From positions 107,683 through 171,682 of the forward strand of contig NZ_JARXXP010000014.1 of NCBI RefSeq assembly GCF_029893965.1: DNA of 64,000 bases, in the 5' to 3' direction. Below, in pieces: positions 8,711 to 16,875 of this stretch (positions are counted from its first letter, which is position 1; each line of letters starts with the position of its first letter). The notes beneath the pieces were generated by a model. That model was given only the letters and a program-made list of their open reading frames with translations, had not been told where the DNA came from and ran no database searches. The position numbers were made by a program, and so were the translations under genes. Source of the stretch: Paenibacillus sp. PastM-3. Lineage in GTDB: Bacteria; Bacillota; Bacilli; Paenibacillales; Paenibacillaceae.

Positions 8711-9059
8711 AATCCAGCCTCCCGCCTGCTCAGGACGATCATGCCCCCAACACTCCCCAACTGAAATTAATCCCATGAAACATAGACATTTCCCTCTATG
8801 CTATCCTGCGGATAAGGAATAATCAAGTGGAGAATTCAAGAATCAGCGGCAGCGGAATACCGCCAATTGGAAAAAGTTTCGCGGCGGTGCGCAAAGATTT
8901 ACGGCCTCCCCTTAACTTGCGGCATTAATTATTTAGTGAATGAAGTACTAATGGTATTCAGCAGCTCATATGCTTCATTAGGGAAACAAAAGCAGCTTCC
9001 GGGGAGGGGAGATGCCGGTCCGAGAGCCATTCTGCCGTTACGGATTGGAGGATCGGACC
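8711..9059. other. Intergenic region between arsB and the small membrane peptide
   Basis: About 350 bases between divergent genes. It must hold both promoters. A 67-codon open frame here (8867-9070) has no recognisable content and no good ribosome site. I see no clear ArsR-type operator. Confidence 0.4.
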
Positions 9060-9140
9060 ATGAGTACTGACCAGCTTATCGCCCTGCTTGCCCTAGTCAT
9101 TATGATCGTACAGCTTGCCGTAAAGAAGGATAAATCCTAG
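9060..9140 (+). CDS. 26-residue hydrophobic membrane peptide, possible type I toxin
   Basis: The frame MSTDQLIALLALV, then a second hydrophobic run IMIVQLAV and a basic end KKDKS, predicts a single short membrane helix with a positive C-terminus. GGAGG stands 8 bases before the ATG, and a very stable terminator begins 15 bases after the stop, so the unit looks like a complete tiny gene. This is the build of holin-like or TxpA/BsrG-type toxin peptides in Firmicutes, but there is no sequence hallmark, and the antisense RNA that would prove it is not certain. An in-frame ATG at 9012 would add 16 residues. Confidence 0.55.
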   Translation: MSTDQLIALLALVIMIVQLAVKKDKS

Positions 9141-9154
9141 CCGCACGCCAACAG

Positions 9155-9197
9155 GCCGGGCAGCTCCCGATGCAGGATCGGGGAGTTGCCCGGCTTT
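9155..9197 (+). terminator. Strong terminator after the small peptide gene
   Basis: GCCGGGCAGCTCCCGAT pairs almost fully with ATCGGGGAGTTGCCCGGC around a 5-base loop, followed by TTT. The very stable hairpin directly after a tiny gene fits a compact stable mRNA. Confidence 0.8.
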
Positions 9198-9318
9198 GGT
9201 GTGCAGTCGGCACTGAAGGTAATACTGTGTGTCTCTGTACAGAGTGCAACTTTGATATTGTCGGGGCACTCACCCGTCTTGCTCACGGCTCCGGCTTACC
9301 TCACAAAAATTCGCACCT

Positions 9319-9411
9319 GGTCACCCCGGGTCCGCTGGAATCCGCCAGATGCCAGGAGTAGGCAAACCGGGTTGACCCGTTCTGGCCCATAATATGCGAG
9401 CCCGGGTGACC
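9319..9411. other. GC-rich inverted repeats in the leader of the LLM oxidoreductase gene
   Basis: GGTCACCCCGGG at 9319-9330 is complementary to CCCGGGTGACC at 9401-9411, and a third related piece CCGGGTTGACCCG lies between. The arms can pair over about 90 bases or each fold alone. No T tract follows, so this is not a simple terminator. It may be an operator or RNA structure; the role is unknown. Confidence 0.4.
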
Positions 9412-9515
9412 CGGCATGGAATCACGGAATAAATCCTGAATTTTCACTTACTAAAGTTGAGAAACATTAAAAAGTATAGTAATATATCTGTATGAGAAGA
9501 GGGAGGCGGATTTAG

Positions 9516-10556
9516 ATGGAAATAGGAATCAGCACATTTTTGGAAACGACACCCGATCCGGTGACCGGTGAGGTAATCAGCCATGCTGAAAGACTGCGTG
9601 AGGCCGTAGAGGAAATCGTTCTTGCCGATCAGGTCGGACTGGATGTATACGGAATCGGAGAGCATCACCGCGCCGACTATGCCGGAAGCGCACCTGCGGT
9701 TGTCCTGGCTGCTGCAGCGGCAATGACCAAGAACATCCGGCTTACCAGCGCCGTATCCGTACTATCGTCGGATGACCCGGTACGGGTCTATCAGCAATTC
9801 GCCACACTTGACGGCATTTCGAACGGACGGGCGGAGATCATGGCAGGCCGGGGCTCTTTTATCGAATCCTTTCCGTTGTTCGGCTACAGTCTGGACGATT
9901 ACAACGAATTATTCGAAGAAAATCTGGAGCTGCTGCTCAAAATCCGCGCCTCCGAGAAGGTAACCTGGCGCGGCGGCCACCGTCCGGCGATTGACAATCT
10001 GCCTGTGTATCCGCGTGCGGTGCAGGACCCGCTGCCGGTATGGATCGCTACAGGCGGTAATCCCGAGTCGGCCATCCGGGCTGGAATGCTTGGCCTTCCG
10101 GTTGCATTTGCCATCATCGGCGGGATGCCGGAACGCTTCGCTCCGCTGGTGAAGCTGTACAAGGAAGCCGCGGCGCTGGCCGGACATAATCCCGACAAGC
10201 TGCAGATCGCGACCCATTCCCACGGCTTTGTCGGCGAAACGACTGAACAGGCAGCGGCCTTGTTCTACCCTTCCACCCAGGCACAGATGAATGTCATCGG
10301 CCGCGAACGCGGCTGGGGCCAGAGCTACAACCGGGCCACCTATGACGATGCCCGCAGCCTGCGCGGGGCCCTGTATGTCGGCGACTCCGAATACGTGGCA
10401 GAGAAGATTATACTGCTGCACAAAAATCTTGGCGTGACCCGCTTCTTCCTCCACGTCAACGTCGGCACGATGCCGCATCGCGAGGTTATGCGCGCAATCG
10501 AGCTGCTCGGCACCAAGGTTGCGCCGATTGTACGGCAGGAACTGGCGAAGAAATAA
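9516..10556 (+). CDS. LLM-class flavin-dependent oxidoreductase
   Basis: A 346-residue bacterial-luciferase-like TIM barrel. Typical stretches are YGIGEHHRADYAGSAPAVVL near residues 45-64, LTSAVSVLSSDDPVRVYQQF, and EIMAGRGSFIESFPLFG. Such enzymes oxidise small organic substrates with FMNH2 and O2, or have F420-like or unknown roles; the substrate here cannot be told. The ATG at 9516 has GGGAGGCGG upstream. The gene stands alone, with a structured leader before it and a terminator behind. Confidence 0.88.
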   Translation: MEIGISTFLETTPDPVTGEVISHAERLREAVEEIVLADQVGLDVYGIGEHHRADYAGSAPAVVLAAAAAMTKNIRLTSAVSVLSSDDPVRVYQQFATLDGISNGRAEIMAGRGSFIESFPLFGYSLDDYNELFEENLELLLKIRASEKVTWRGGHRPAIDNLPVYPRAVQDPLPVWIATGGNPESAIRAGMLGLPVAFAIIGGMPERFAPLVKLYKEAAALAGHNPDKLQIATHSHGFVGETTEQAAALFYPSTQAQMNVIGRERGWGQSYNRATYDDARSLRGALYVGDSEYVAEKIILLHKNLGVTRFFLHVNVGTMPHREVMRAIELLGTKVAPIVRQELAKK

Positions 10557-10574
10557 TCCTTTCTCCATAAAAAG

Positions 10575-10620
10575 AGATGCCCTGCAGGCCGTCCCCTGGC
10601 CTGCCCAGGCATCTTTTTTT
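10575..10620 (+). terminator. Terminator after the LLM oxidoreductase gene
   Basis: AGATGCC with an inner GCAGGCC arm pairs with GGCCTGC and GGCATCT, and seven T residues follow. Confidence 0.85.
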
Positions 10621-10647
10621 CGGCGTTGTTCAGGGTCCAGGCTGTGG

Positions 10648-11088
10648 TTAACCGCCGATAGAATCAAATTTACTCACCACACCATTTTTGTAAACTTGAA
10701 TCGCGCTGTAGTCCCGGCTACTGCTGCCCAGCTCAAAAAACCTGATTTTTCCCAGACGCTTATCCGTATACTCCGTCGTCCCCAGCTCATTCACGTCTAA
10801 TCTTAATAAATGATCCTTTAATTCTGATTTCAAGGACTCTAGGTACTTCGCTTCCCTATTTCCCTCGGTCACCAGGTGGTTAACGATAAGATAAGCCTGC
10901 CCGCCGGCCGGTGAATACAAATACAAGCCGCTTTTATCCTTGATCTGGTTTACAAAGCTTTTAGCACCACTGCTTAACTGCTTCAACTCTACTTCTTTGG
11001 GCTCTCCTTTAGCTAAACTGCTGCATCCTGCTAAAATAGCAACCATAAAAATACATAGACAGCTTGCTACAGCGGTCATTTTCCTCAT
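10648..11088 (-). CDS. Small lipoprotein of unknown function
   Basis: 146 residues from the second of two adjacent ATGs, 6 bases after GGAGG. A type II signal peptide ends in LAGC (Cys22), so the protein should be lipid-anchored outside the membrane. The rest is soluble and mixed charged, with no family that I recognise. It lies 23 bases downstream of the stalk-domain gene on the same strand and may be co-transcribed with it. Confidence 0.75.
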   Translation of the reverse strand: MRKMTAVASCLCIFMVAILAGCSSLAKGEPKEVELKQLSSGAKSFVNQIKDKSGLYLYSPAGGQAYLIVNHLVTEGNREAKYLESLKSELKDHLLRLDVNELGTTEYTDKRLGKIRFFELGSSSRDYSAIQVYKNGVVSKFDSIGG

Positions 11089-11114
11089 CATGCTCCTCCT
11101 TAACCACCGCCTGA

Positions 11115-12251
11115 TTATTGCGAATCCACTGAGTACGTCACAGTCTTCACTTTACCGTCAGGCAGCGTGGCATAGGTGAAGGTCATCACGTTGCCCTCCC
11201 GCTTCTTCAGCACCAGCATTTTTGTCAGATAAAACTCATCCGATCCGTCCGCCCGGTCCCATTCTTTACGGTCCTCGGCACTGATCAGCTGCTCACTAAG
11301 ATTGATGCCTGCTCTACTTGCCGTGTGAATGGCATACAACTGTGTATTTGTTATTAAACGTACAAGGATAATATCTTCCGCCGCATATTCAATGGTGTAG
11401 GTTCCTTCTGTGCCTGTGATGTTTTCCAGATCAAACAGCTTGCCCGGGCTGCCGTCAGCACTAATGTACTGTACGCTCCCGCCATCGGTCATGTAGAGCT
11501 GGTCTGTCTTCAGCAGCGGGGCTTTTATGTATGACTTGGTCATATAGTGATAGTCCATCTGCTTCACGACTTTGCCGTCTTTGATCAGAACCTGGTAGCT
11601 ATTGCTGAAATCATAGAACATGGCATAATGGTTATCCGTGAGCAGCAAAAGCTCCGTCCCCTTCCCCACGTTCTTAGCCTCAAGGCTGTGGGTATAGGTC
11701 AGATCAGCAAACGGCAGCTCCCCGATCAGCACCGGCTTGCCGGAAGCCGAGGCACTATAGAATACATCGCCGTTCTTTTGTGACACCCAATAGGTTCTGC
11801 CTTGGGCCGAAGCAACGGAGTAGCGCAGCTCATCCACAATGTTCAGACTGCCCGTGCCTTTGTCATACACCGTTTTGCCGCCCAGCAGACTGACTGCAGA
11901 TACCAGCGGTACATAGACTTTCCCTTTGAGGATACGGGGCGCTTTAACCAGCGTTGATGCGGCGCCATTTACAGCTGCACTTACAGTGCCGGCAGTCATA
12001 GTTACTTCACGGCCGGGGCGGATCAGCTTTGCCGACTTCGTGCTCTGGTTCCAGGTCAGGGCGTAACCCATTGTCTGTGCCAGCTGCTGCAGCGGAACAA
12101 GCGTAGTACCTGCCGTAACTACCTGGCTGCTCCCCAGTGAAGTCTCTTTGTAATTCAGCTGAATCACGCTGCCCGCAGCCGCAGATGCCGCTCCCGGACT
12201 TAAAGCGATAGCCGCTGTCAGAATTCCGGCGGCCAGCTTCCAATTTCTCAT
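11115..12251 (-). CDS. Secreted protein with a copper-amine-oxidase-like N-terminal (stalk) domain
   Basis: 378 residues with a clear signal peptide (MRNWKLAAGILTAAIALSPG, then an AxA site). Residues about 30-140 hold two repeats of the stalk domain (VPLQQLAQTMGYALTWNQST; PRILKGKVYVPLVSAVSLLG), common in surface proteins of Paenibacillus. The C-terminal part, rich in YxxS and DG turns, looks like the blade sequence of a DUF5050-type propeller, which I cannot confirm. It is likely a surface or wall-associated protein and precedes a small lipoprotein gene. Confidence 0.8.
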   Translation of the reverse strand: MRNWKLAAGILTAAIALSPGAASAAAGSVIQLNYKETSLGSSQVVTAGTTLVPLQQLAQTMGYALTWNQSTKSAKLIRPGREVTMTAGTVSAAVNGAASTLVKAPRILKGKVYVPLVSAVSLLGGKTVYDKGTGSLNIVDELRYSVASAQGRTYWVSQKNGDVFYSASASGKPVLIGELPFADLTYTHSLEAKNVGKGTELLLLTDNHYAMFYDFSNSYQVLIKDGKVVKQMDYHYMTKSYIKAPLLKTDQLYMTDGGSVQYISADGSPGKLFDLENITGTEGTYTIEYAAEDIILVRLITNTQLYAIHTASRAGINLSEQLISAEDRKEWDRADGSDEFYLTKMLVLKKREGNVMTFTYATLPDGKVKTVTYSVDSQ

Positions 12252-12409
12252 TATGTAACTCTCCCCTATAATGGAATAGCTTCTGTATTATTGGACGAGA
12301 GTATTTGGAAAAAGTTGCTATTATTAAGCAACGGAAAATAAAATCTTCTGGTAAACTGGTTATTAACATTACCATGAGGATCACAGATCTTTTGAGGAGG
12401 CTTTCTGCT

Positions 12410-13510
12410 ATGTTCCAAAAGGTTACCTTCCCCGTACTGGTACCAGATCCCGGTACAATAGTCGCTGTACACGCACTAAAGAGTACGGAGCTCCAGACGG
12501 TATCCCTGCTGGCGCTGAACCATTGCGGAGAGCTGTGGAGGCTTGAACTGCATTCAGGGACTGCGGTCAAACTGCTGCAGGTGGATATTCCCGAATTGAA
12601 TTTGGCGCATCCGCAGCAAATGGTTCTCTCTCAGGATGAACGATATGTTGCTATTTCCAACCGTTTCGGCCGGTATGCCGCCCTCTATGATCTGCAGAAT
12701 CATAAAAAGATAATGAAGCTGTCCAGGGATGATTATCATTATAATACCTGCACCTTTCCTCTGGCCTTCGCGGAGCTCAATAACCGCACCGTCCTTATCA
12801 AGGGCTCAGAATGGAACCGTCTGGATATGGTCGATGTAGTATCCGGCGAACTGCTGACTGAACGTAAGACGCCAGTGTACAAAAGCGAAGAACGGACAAC
12901 CCCGGAACACTACCTTGATTATTTCTTTGGCAAGCTGCATGTGTCCCCAGACGGGGAATGGATCATTAACACGGGCTGGATCTGGCATCCTGTAGGCTGC
13001 ATCCGCGCCTGGCATCTCCCGTCCTGGAGCACCAACCGCTGGGAGCCGGAGGATGGGCCGACAGTGCATGGCGTGTGGGAAACTACGGAGGACTGGGACT
13101 ATCCCGTAACCTGGATAGATGATTATACATTCGCGGTATGGGGGATGATTTCACCCGATATGTATGATGAAGAGGATGAGGAACTGCTGATTTACGGAAA
13201 GGATAAATATTCCCCTATGCTGATTCTCTTTGATGTCAGAACCGGAGAGCAAATGAAATTTTTCCCGCGGATGCCGGCATACCGGATGAATTCGGATATA
13301 AAGGGGGTTTTTGTTCATCCTCATGCCCAACTGGCACTGGTTCACGGCAAGTTTGTATTATGGGGTCCGGACATTGGTCTTTCTGTTTTAAATCCTGATA
13401 CTGGGGATATAGAATACGCTGATCAGACATTATGTCCTGATCTATACCATGCGCCCTCCGGCCTGTTTCTCCAATGGGATACATCCGGCCATTTTACCGC
13501 TCTAAAATGA
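12410..13510 (+). CDS. Uncharacterised beta-propeller-like cytoplasmic protein
   Basis: 366 residues from the ATG at 12410, chosen because GAGGAGG is 9 bases upstream. Repeated patterns of the kind LSQDERYVAISNRFGRYAAL, VSPDGEWIINTG and FVHPHAQLALVHGKFVLWG look like WD40-type blades, each with a strand, a D/H-x-x-x turn and a W or F. There is no signal peptide or membrane segment. I recognise no exact family and no enzyme motif, so only a scaffold or binding role can be guessed. Confidence 0.65.
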   Translation: MFQKVTFPVLVPDPGTIVAVHALKSTELQTVSLLALNHCGELWRLELHSGTAVKLLQVDIPELNLAHPQQMVLSQDERYVAISNRFGRYAALYDLQNHKKIMKLSRDDYHYNTCTFPLAFAELNNRTVLIKGSEWNRLDMVDVVSGELLTERKTPVYKSEERTTPEHYLDYFFGKLHVSPDGEWIINTGWIWHPVGCIRAWHLPSWSTNRWEPEDGPTVHGVWETTEDWDYPVTWIDDYTFAVWGMISPDMYDEEDEELLIYGKDKYSPMLILFDVRTGEQMKFFPRMPAYRMNSDIKGVFVHPHAQLALVHGKFVLWGPDIGLSVLNPDTGDIEYADQTLCPDLYHAPSGLFLQWDTSGHFTALK

Positions 13511-13612
13511 ACAGGACTACAGCTACATGGTCAGCTATCGGATAGTTCCTTATGTAAATAAAACACCCCGCGCCGCAGCAGCAATCACTGTTACGTGAAG
13601 GGTGTCTTCTTT

Positions 13613-14104
13613 TTATTGGCTAATCAAATAAGGAATCACCGGATAAGAAATCAGATTCCGGTCTCTGTATGCTGCAGTGATTACGTCGCTGTGTGCGCTC
13701 AAAACACCATTTTGCAGCAAAACCGGATGGAAGCCCCGCTCACTCGCCCCGTTGTAGGTGAACTGCACGCAGTGCTCTACCGAGAAGCCGGAGATAATCA
13801 GCAGCTCCACGCCGTGCTCCTTCAGAAGCTGCTCCAGCTCTGTTTTCCAGAATGCGTTCGAATACTCCTTGGTTACCTTCAGATCACTGTCCGCCACCTG
13901 AATCTCGGGAATGAGATTGTAGCGCTCCCTGGTAGCCTCCTCCAGCCCTTCAATATCCTGAATATGAATGACCAGCTGGTCCTTCTCACGGAGCATGTCC
14001 GCGACATAATTAATATATTCACAGCTGCGGTCCAGCGTCTTCTGATCGACAGAATCCCGCACATGAATTTCCTGCATATCAATGATTAAATAGCCCAGCT
14101 TCAT
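13613..14104 (-). CDS. Cysteine hydrolase of the isochorismatase family
   Basis: 163 residues from the ATG at 14102-14104 (GGAGG six bases before; a TTG directly ahead is less likely). The catalytic triad of the family is present: D9 in IIDMQE, K79 in KVTKEYSNAF and C112 in SVEHCVQFTYNGA. Members hydrolyse isochorismate, nicotinamide or small carbamoyl compounds; the substrate cannot be set from sequence. The gene is small and single, next to the riboswitch-controlled aminomutase but divergent from it. Confidence 0.85.
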   Translation of the reverse strand: MKLGYLIIDMQEIHVRDSVDQKTLDRSCEYINYVADMLREKDQLVIHIQDIEGLEEATRERYNLIPEIQVADSDLKVTKEYSNAFWKTELEQLLKEHGVELLIISGFSVEHCVQFTYNGASERGFHPVLLQNGVLSAHSDVITAAYRDRNLISYPVIPYLISQ

Positions 14105-14225
14105 CAAGGCCCTCCTTGTTGTAAAAAGATATGCCGATATCGTACAACATAATCAGGCGGGAAGCTAAATAAAGTTTAACTATAATTACCGTAACAATAT
14201 TACCTTGTGCATACCGGCAACAGCT

Positions 14226-14255
14226 TTGACTTCTGCAAACTTTGCAGGTTATACT
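14226..14255 (+). promoter_or_regulatory. Sigma-A promoter of the riboswitch-aminomutase transcript
   Basis: TTGACT and TATACT are 18 bases apart, close to consensus. Transcription would start near 14262, at the very beginning of the c-di-AMP aptamer. Confidence 0.7.
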
Positions 14256-14256
14256 T

Positions 14257-14387
14257 GATCTACGCTTAATTTCCAGCATTTCCAGCTGGAAAGCGGGGGA
14301 ACCAGTCAATTGGGGCGAATCATTGAGCTATACAATGTAGGGTACCATCTTACCCGAGTCCGTCAGCTAACCTCGTCAGTAGTGGAT
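14257..14387 (+). promoter_or_regulatory. c-di-AMP riboswitch (ydaO/yuaA class)
   Basis: The conserved blocks of this riboswitch class are all present in order: CGCTTAAT, AAGCGGGGGAACCA, TTGGGGCGAATC, GTAGGGTACC, and CCCGAGTCCGTCAGCTAACC with CTCGT. The class binds c-di-AMP and as a rule shuts off the gene below, often for potassium, osmolyte or wall functions. Here the 5' arm of an antiterminator (GGGTCT, 14388-14393) follows and can pair with AGACCC at 14419-14424, inside the terminator. The call rests on the motif order, recognised by eye. Confidence 0.9.
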
Positions 14388-14417
14388 GGGTCTGTTTTAT
14401 TATGTTTCTTATAACAT

Positions 14418-14446
14418 GAGACCCTTGTGCTAAGGGTCTCTTTTTG
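14418..14446 (+). terminator. Riboswitch-controlled terminator ahead of the aminomutase gene
   Basis: GAGACCCTT pairs with AAGGGTCTC around a 5-base loop and five T residues follow. Its 5' arm competes with the GGGTCT of the antiterminator, so binding of c-di-AMP should favour this hairpin. Confidence 0.88.
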
Positions 14447-14540
14447 TGTTTTTTAGAGGCCCTGCTGGCTGCCAGTTTGGCTTTTTGACATCAAGGCTCC
14501 CTATTGCACTCGCCATTATGAGAACAAAGGAGAGATTCAT

Positions 14541-15704
14541 GTGCAAAAGGTACGATACATAACCGATATTAACAAAATGGAAATGCTGCCCGAAGCCGAA
14601 AGATCCAGACTAAAGGAAATTACCGAGAAGTTTGTATTCCGGGCCAATGACTATTATCTGTCATTAATAGACTGGGAAGACCCGGATGATCCCATCCGTA
14701 AGCTCGTTATTCCCGGAGAGGGAGAGCTCATGGAGTATGGGCAGTGGGATGCCTCTGATGAGGAGGCCAACTATGTGGTACCGGGCTGCCAGCACAAGTA
14801 CCGGACTACCGCCCTGCTGATTGTTTCCGAGGTCTGCGGGGCCTACTGCCGCTACTGCTTCCGCAAACGGCTGTTCCGCAATGATGTTAAGGAGGCAGCC
14901 TCCGATGTTACCGCCGGAATCGAGTACATCGCCGCCCATCCGGAGATCAACAACGTTCTGCTGACCGGAGGCGACAGTCTGATTCTCTCGACGACCAAGC
15001 TGCGCTTCATCATTGAGAGCCTGCGGGCCATTCCGCATGTTAAAATCATCCGCCTCGGCTCCAAGCTGCCGGTATTTAACCCGATGCGTATCTCCCAGGA
15101 TCCCGAGCTGCTGGAGCTGATCCGCACCCACTCTACTGTAGACAAGCGGATCTACATCATGGCGCATATCAATCATCCGCGGGAGATTACACCTGAAGCC
15201 AAGCGGGCCGTTAGAGCCCTGCATGATGCCGGTGCAATTATCGTCAACCAGACTCCGGTGCTTAAGGGCATTAACGATGACCCCGCCGTTCTGGGTGAAC
15301 TGCTCGACCGACTCTCCTGGGCCGGAATCACGCCCTACTATTTCTTTATTAACCGGCCGATCGCCGGCAACCGTGAGTTCGTCCTGCCGCTTGAGCAGGT
15401 GTACCGGATCGTCGAGGAAGCCAAAGCCAGAACCTCGGGCCTTGGCAAAAGAGTCCGGCTCTCCATGAGCCACTCCTCCGGCAAAATTGAAATTCTGGCC
15501 ATTGAGCAAGGCAAAGCCTATCTCAAATATCATCAGTCCCGGGAGCAGGAGTACGGAAAATTCATGATCCTCGACTGCCCGGAAGACGCTGAATGGTTCG
15601 ATGACCTGCCGGGAAATGAGCAGTACTGGAGTAAACCTGTGAAGAAAAGCACGGGCAGCCTTCCAGCTGTTGCAGCGGCGCAAGAGACGGTTATTGCGAA
15701 GTAA
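14541..15704 (+). CDS. KamA-family radical-SAM amino acid 2,3-aminomutase
   Basis: 387 residues from the GTG at 14541 (AAAGGAGAG six bases upstream). The iron-sulfur motif C99-x3-C103-x2-C106 (CGAYCRYCFRKR) and the PLP lysine K315 in SHSSGKIEI define the KamA family, which moves the alpha-amino group of an amino acid to the beta carbon. In lysine aminomutase two Asp hold the side-chain amine; by eye one is Arg272 here (FINRPIAG) and the other is lost, so lysine may not be the substrate; glutamate is an alternative. The gene follows a c-di-AMP riboswitch. No acetyltransferase for acetyl-beta-lysine is adjacent. Confidence 0.88.
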   Translation: MQKVRYITDINKMEMLPEAERSRLKEITEKFVFRANDYYLSLIDWEDPDDPIRKLVIPGEGELMEYGQWDASDEEANYVVPGCQHKYRTTALLIVSEVCGAYCRYCFRKRLFRNDVKEAASDVTAGIEYIAAHPEINNVLLTGGDSLILSTTKLRFIIESLRAIPHVKIIRLGSKLPVFNPMRISQDPELLELIRTHSTVDKRIYIMAHINHPREITPEAKRAVRALHDAGAIIVNQTPVLKGINDDPAVLGELLDRLSWAGITPYYFFINRPIAGNREFVLPLEQVYRIVEEAKARTSGLGKRVRLSMSHSSGKIEILAIEQGKAYLKYHQSREQEYGKFMILDCPEDAEWFDDLPGNEQYWSKPVKKSTGSLPAVAAAQETVIAK

Positions 15705-15721
15705 GGTTTCTGTTAGACAGC

Positions 15722-15757
15722 AACAGCCCAGGTGAGCACGTGCTCACCTGGGCTGTT
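15722..15757. terminator. Perfect 36-bp palindrome between converging genes
   Basis: AACAGCCCAGGTGAGCAC is followed directly by its exact complement. It sits 18 bases after the aminomutase stop and 14 before the stop of the next gene. It would fold as a hairpin on both strands but lacks a good T tract, so its strength as a terminator is uncertain. Confidence 0.6.
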
Positions 15758-15771
15758 CAATATAATGACTC

Positions 15772-16701
15772 CTATTCCAGCTCAGCCGGCTTTACAATCG
15801 GTGCAGTCTTATTGTTCTTGGAGTATTTAGCTTCAATTTTGGTGGTGTATGTATCCTTTGCTCCGTCAGCAGCCAATACATAACTCAGATCAACGGTCAG
15901 CTTCTCTGTCTGCCATGTCTTGGTGTTGACGAATACCTTCCAGGTTACACTCTTGGGCAGCAGGGTCTCACTATCCCAGAGATTCTCCTGATCATATAAG
16001 GTAATGACCGCCTTGGCCGCTGCCGGATCGGTCAGTGTAAACTGCATAACAGTCTGTGTACCTGCTGTGCTTACTTTCATCGATTTTTTGTAAGCTTTGA
16101 CGGAATCGAGTATAGCTGCGGGATCATACTGGCTTTTAGAGTAAAAGGTTTCCCATTCCTCCTTCTCCAGGTCGATCCAATATTGCGCATCCGGATCAAT
16201 CGGCTCTCCGTCTCCGTCTGTCACCACATCAGTGCTGCTTCCATCTTCACTATCTTCATAATTTTCTTCGGAATCAGCGATAAGCTCACTGCCATCCACC
16301 AGATAGTAGAACTCTTTGTCATTAGCGTACAGCTCATAAGAAGTCTCCAGCAGACTGACCTTTACACTTCCTGCTGCAGCAAACGCCGGCAGGCGGTTGA
16401 TATCGAGGTTCAGCGTGTTAATATTGCTGATCTTCACGCCGCCGCTCTGCACATCCTGTTTCTTGGTCACATCAATGTGAAAATTCTTTAGTGTCTTCGC
16501 CGCTGCTGCCACTTTGCTGATTACCTGATCTGCAGTAGGCGCTTTTGCAGCAGGTGCTTTTGCAGCAGGTGCTTTTGCAGCAGGTGCTTTTGCTGCGGCA
16601 GCCGATACCGTCCCGGGACCGGACACCCCTCCAGCCGCTCCCGACAGCAGCAAGGCCCCCGCTACCAGACTTGTGCCGATTGTTTTTAGTACTTTTTTCA
16701 T
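15772..16701 (-). CDS. Exported protein with Ala-Pro-Lys repeats (DUF6612-like)
   Basis: 309 residues from the ATG at 16699-16701. A signal peptide (MKKVLKTIGTSLVAGALLLS) is followed by four KAPAA repeats and then a folded domain with VISKVAAAAKTLKNFHIDV and a LolA-like run of strands (FYYLVDGSELI, YWIDLEKEEWETFYSKS). That layout resembles DUF6612-type exported proteins of Paenibacillus, which I recall but could not check. An acidic stretch EENYEDSEDGSSTD lies in the middle. The function is unknown. The gene converges on the aminomutase gene across the palindrome. Confidence 0.72.
   Translation of the reverse strand: MKKVLKTIGTSLVAGALLLSGAAGGVSGPGTVSAAAAKAPAAKAPAAKAPAAKAPTADQVISKVAAAAKTLKNFHIDVTKKQDVQSGGVKISNINTLNLDINRLPAFAAAGSVKVSLLETSYELYANDKEFYYLVDGSELIADSEENYEDSEDGSSTDVVTDGDGEPIDPDAQYWIDLEKEEWETFYSKSQYDPAAILDSVKAYKKSMKVSTAGTQTVMQFTLTDPAAAKAVITLYDQENLWDSETLLPKSVTWKVFVNTKTWQTEKLTVDLSYVLAADGAKDTYTTKIEAKYSKNNKTAPIVKPAELE
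16541..16600 (-). repeat. Four tandem 15-bp repeats coding for KAPAA
   Basis: GCTTTTGCAGCAGGT is present three times without change and once with three changes. The repeats are in frame and code for the linker after the signal peptide, so copy-number change would alter only the linker length. Confidence 0.9.
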
Positions 16702-16875
16702 CCCGAAATCCCCTTCTCGGATGGTAACGCCGGCCAAAACAAGCCTCTCCCATGGCTGTCTCCCGGGTATCCGATCTTTAGTGTGGTACTGCAGGACGCT
16801 TGTCCCTCCAATAATTTATCATGGGATTAATTACCTGTAAATGAGTCTTCCTCTAGTGGCAGTCCTGACTAAGCT

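Noticed and set aside
12007..12570. A 187-codon minus-strand frame upstream of the stalk-domain gene
   Set aside because: It overlaps both the signal-peptide region of the minus gene in another frame and the plus-strand propeller-like gene; no family match.
14664..15683. A 339-codon minus-strand frame opposite the aminomutase
   Set aside because: The plus strand holds the radical-SAM and PLP motifs; the long antisense frame is a composition effect.
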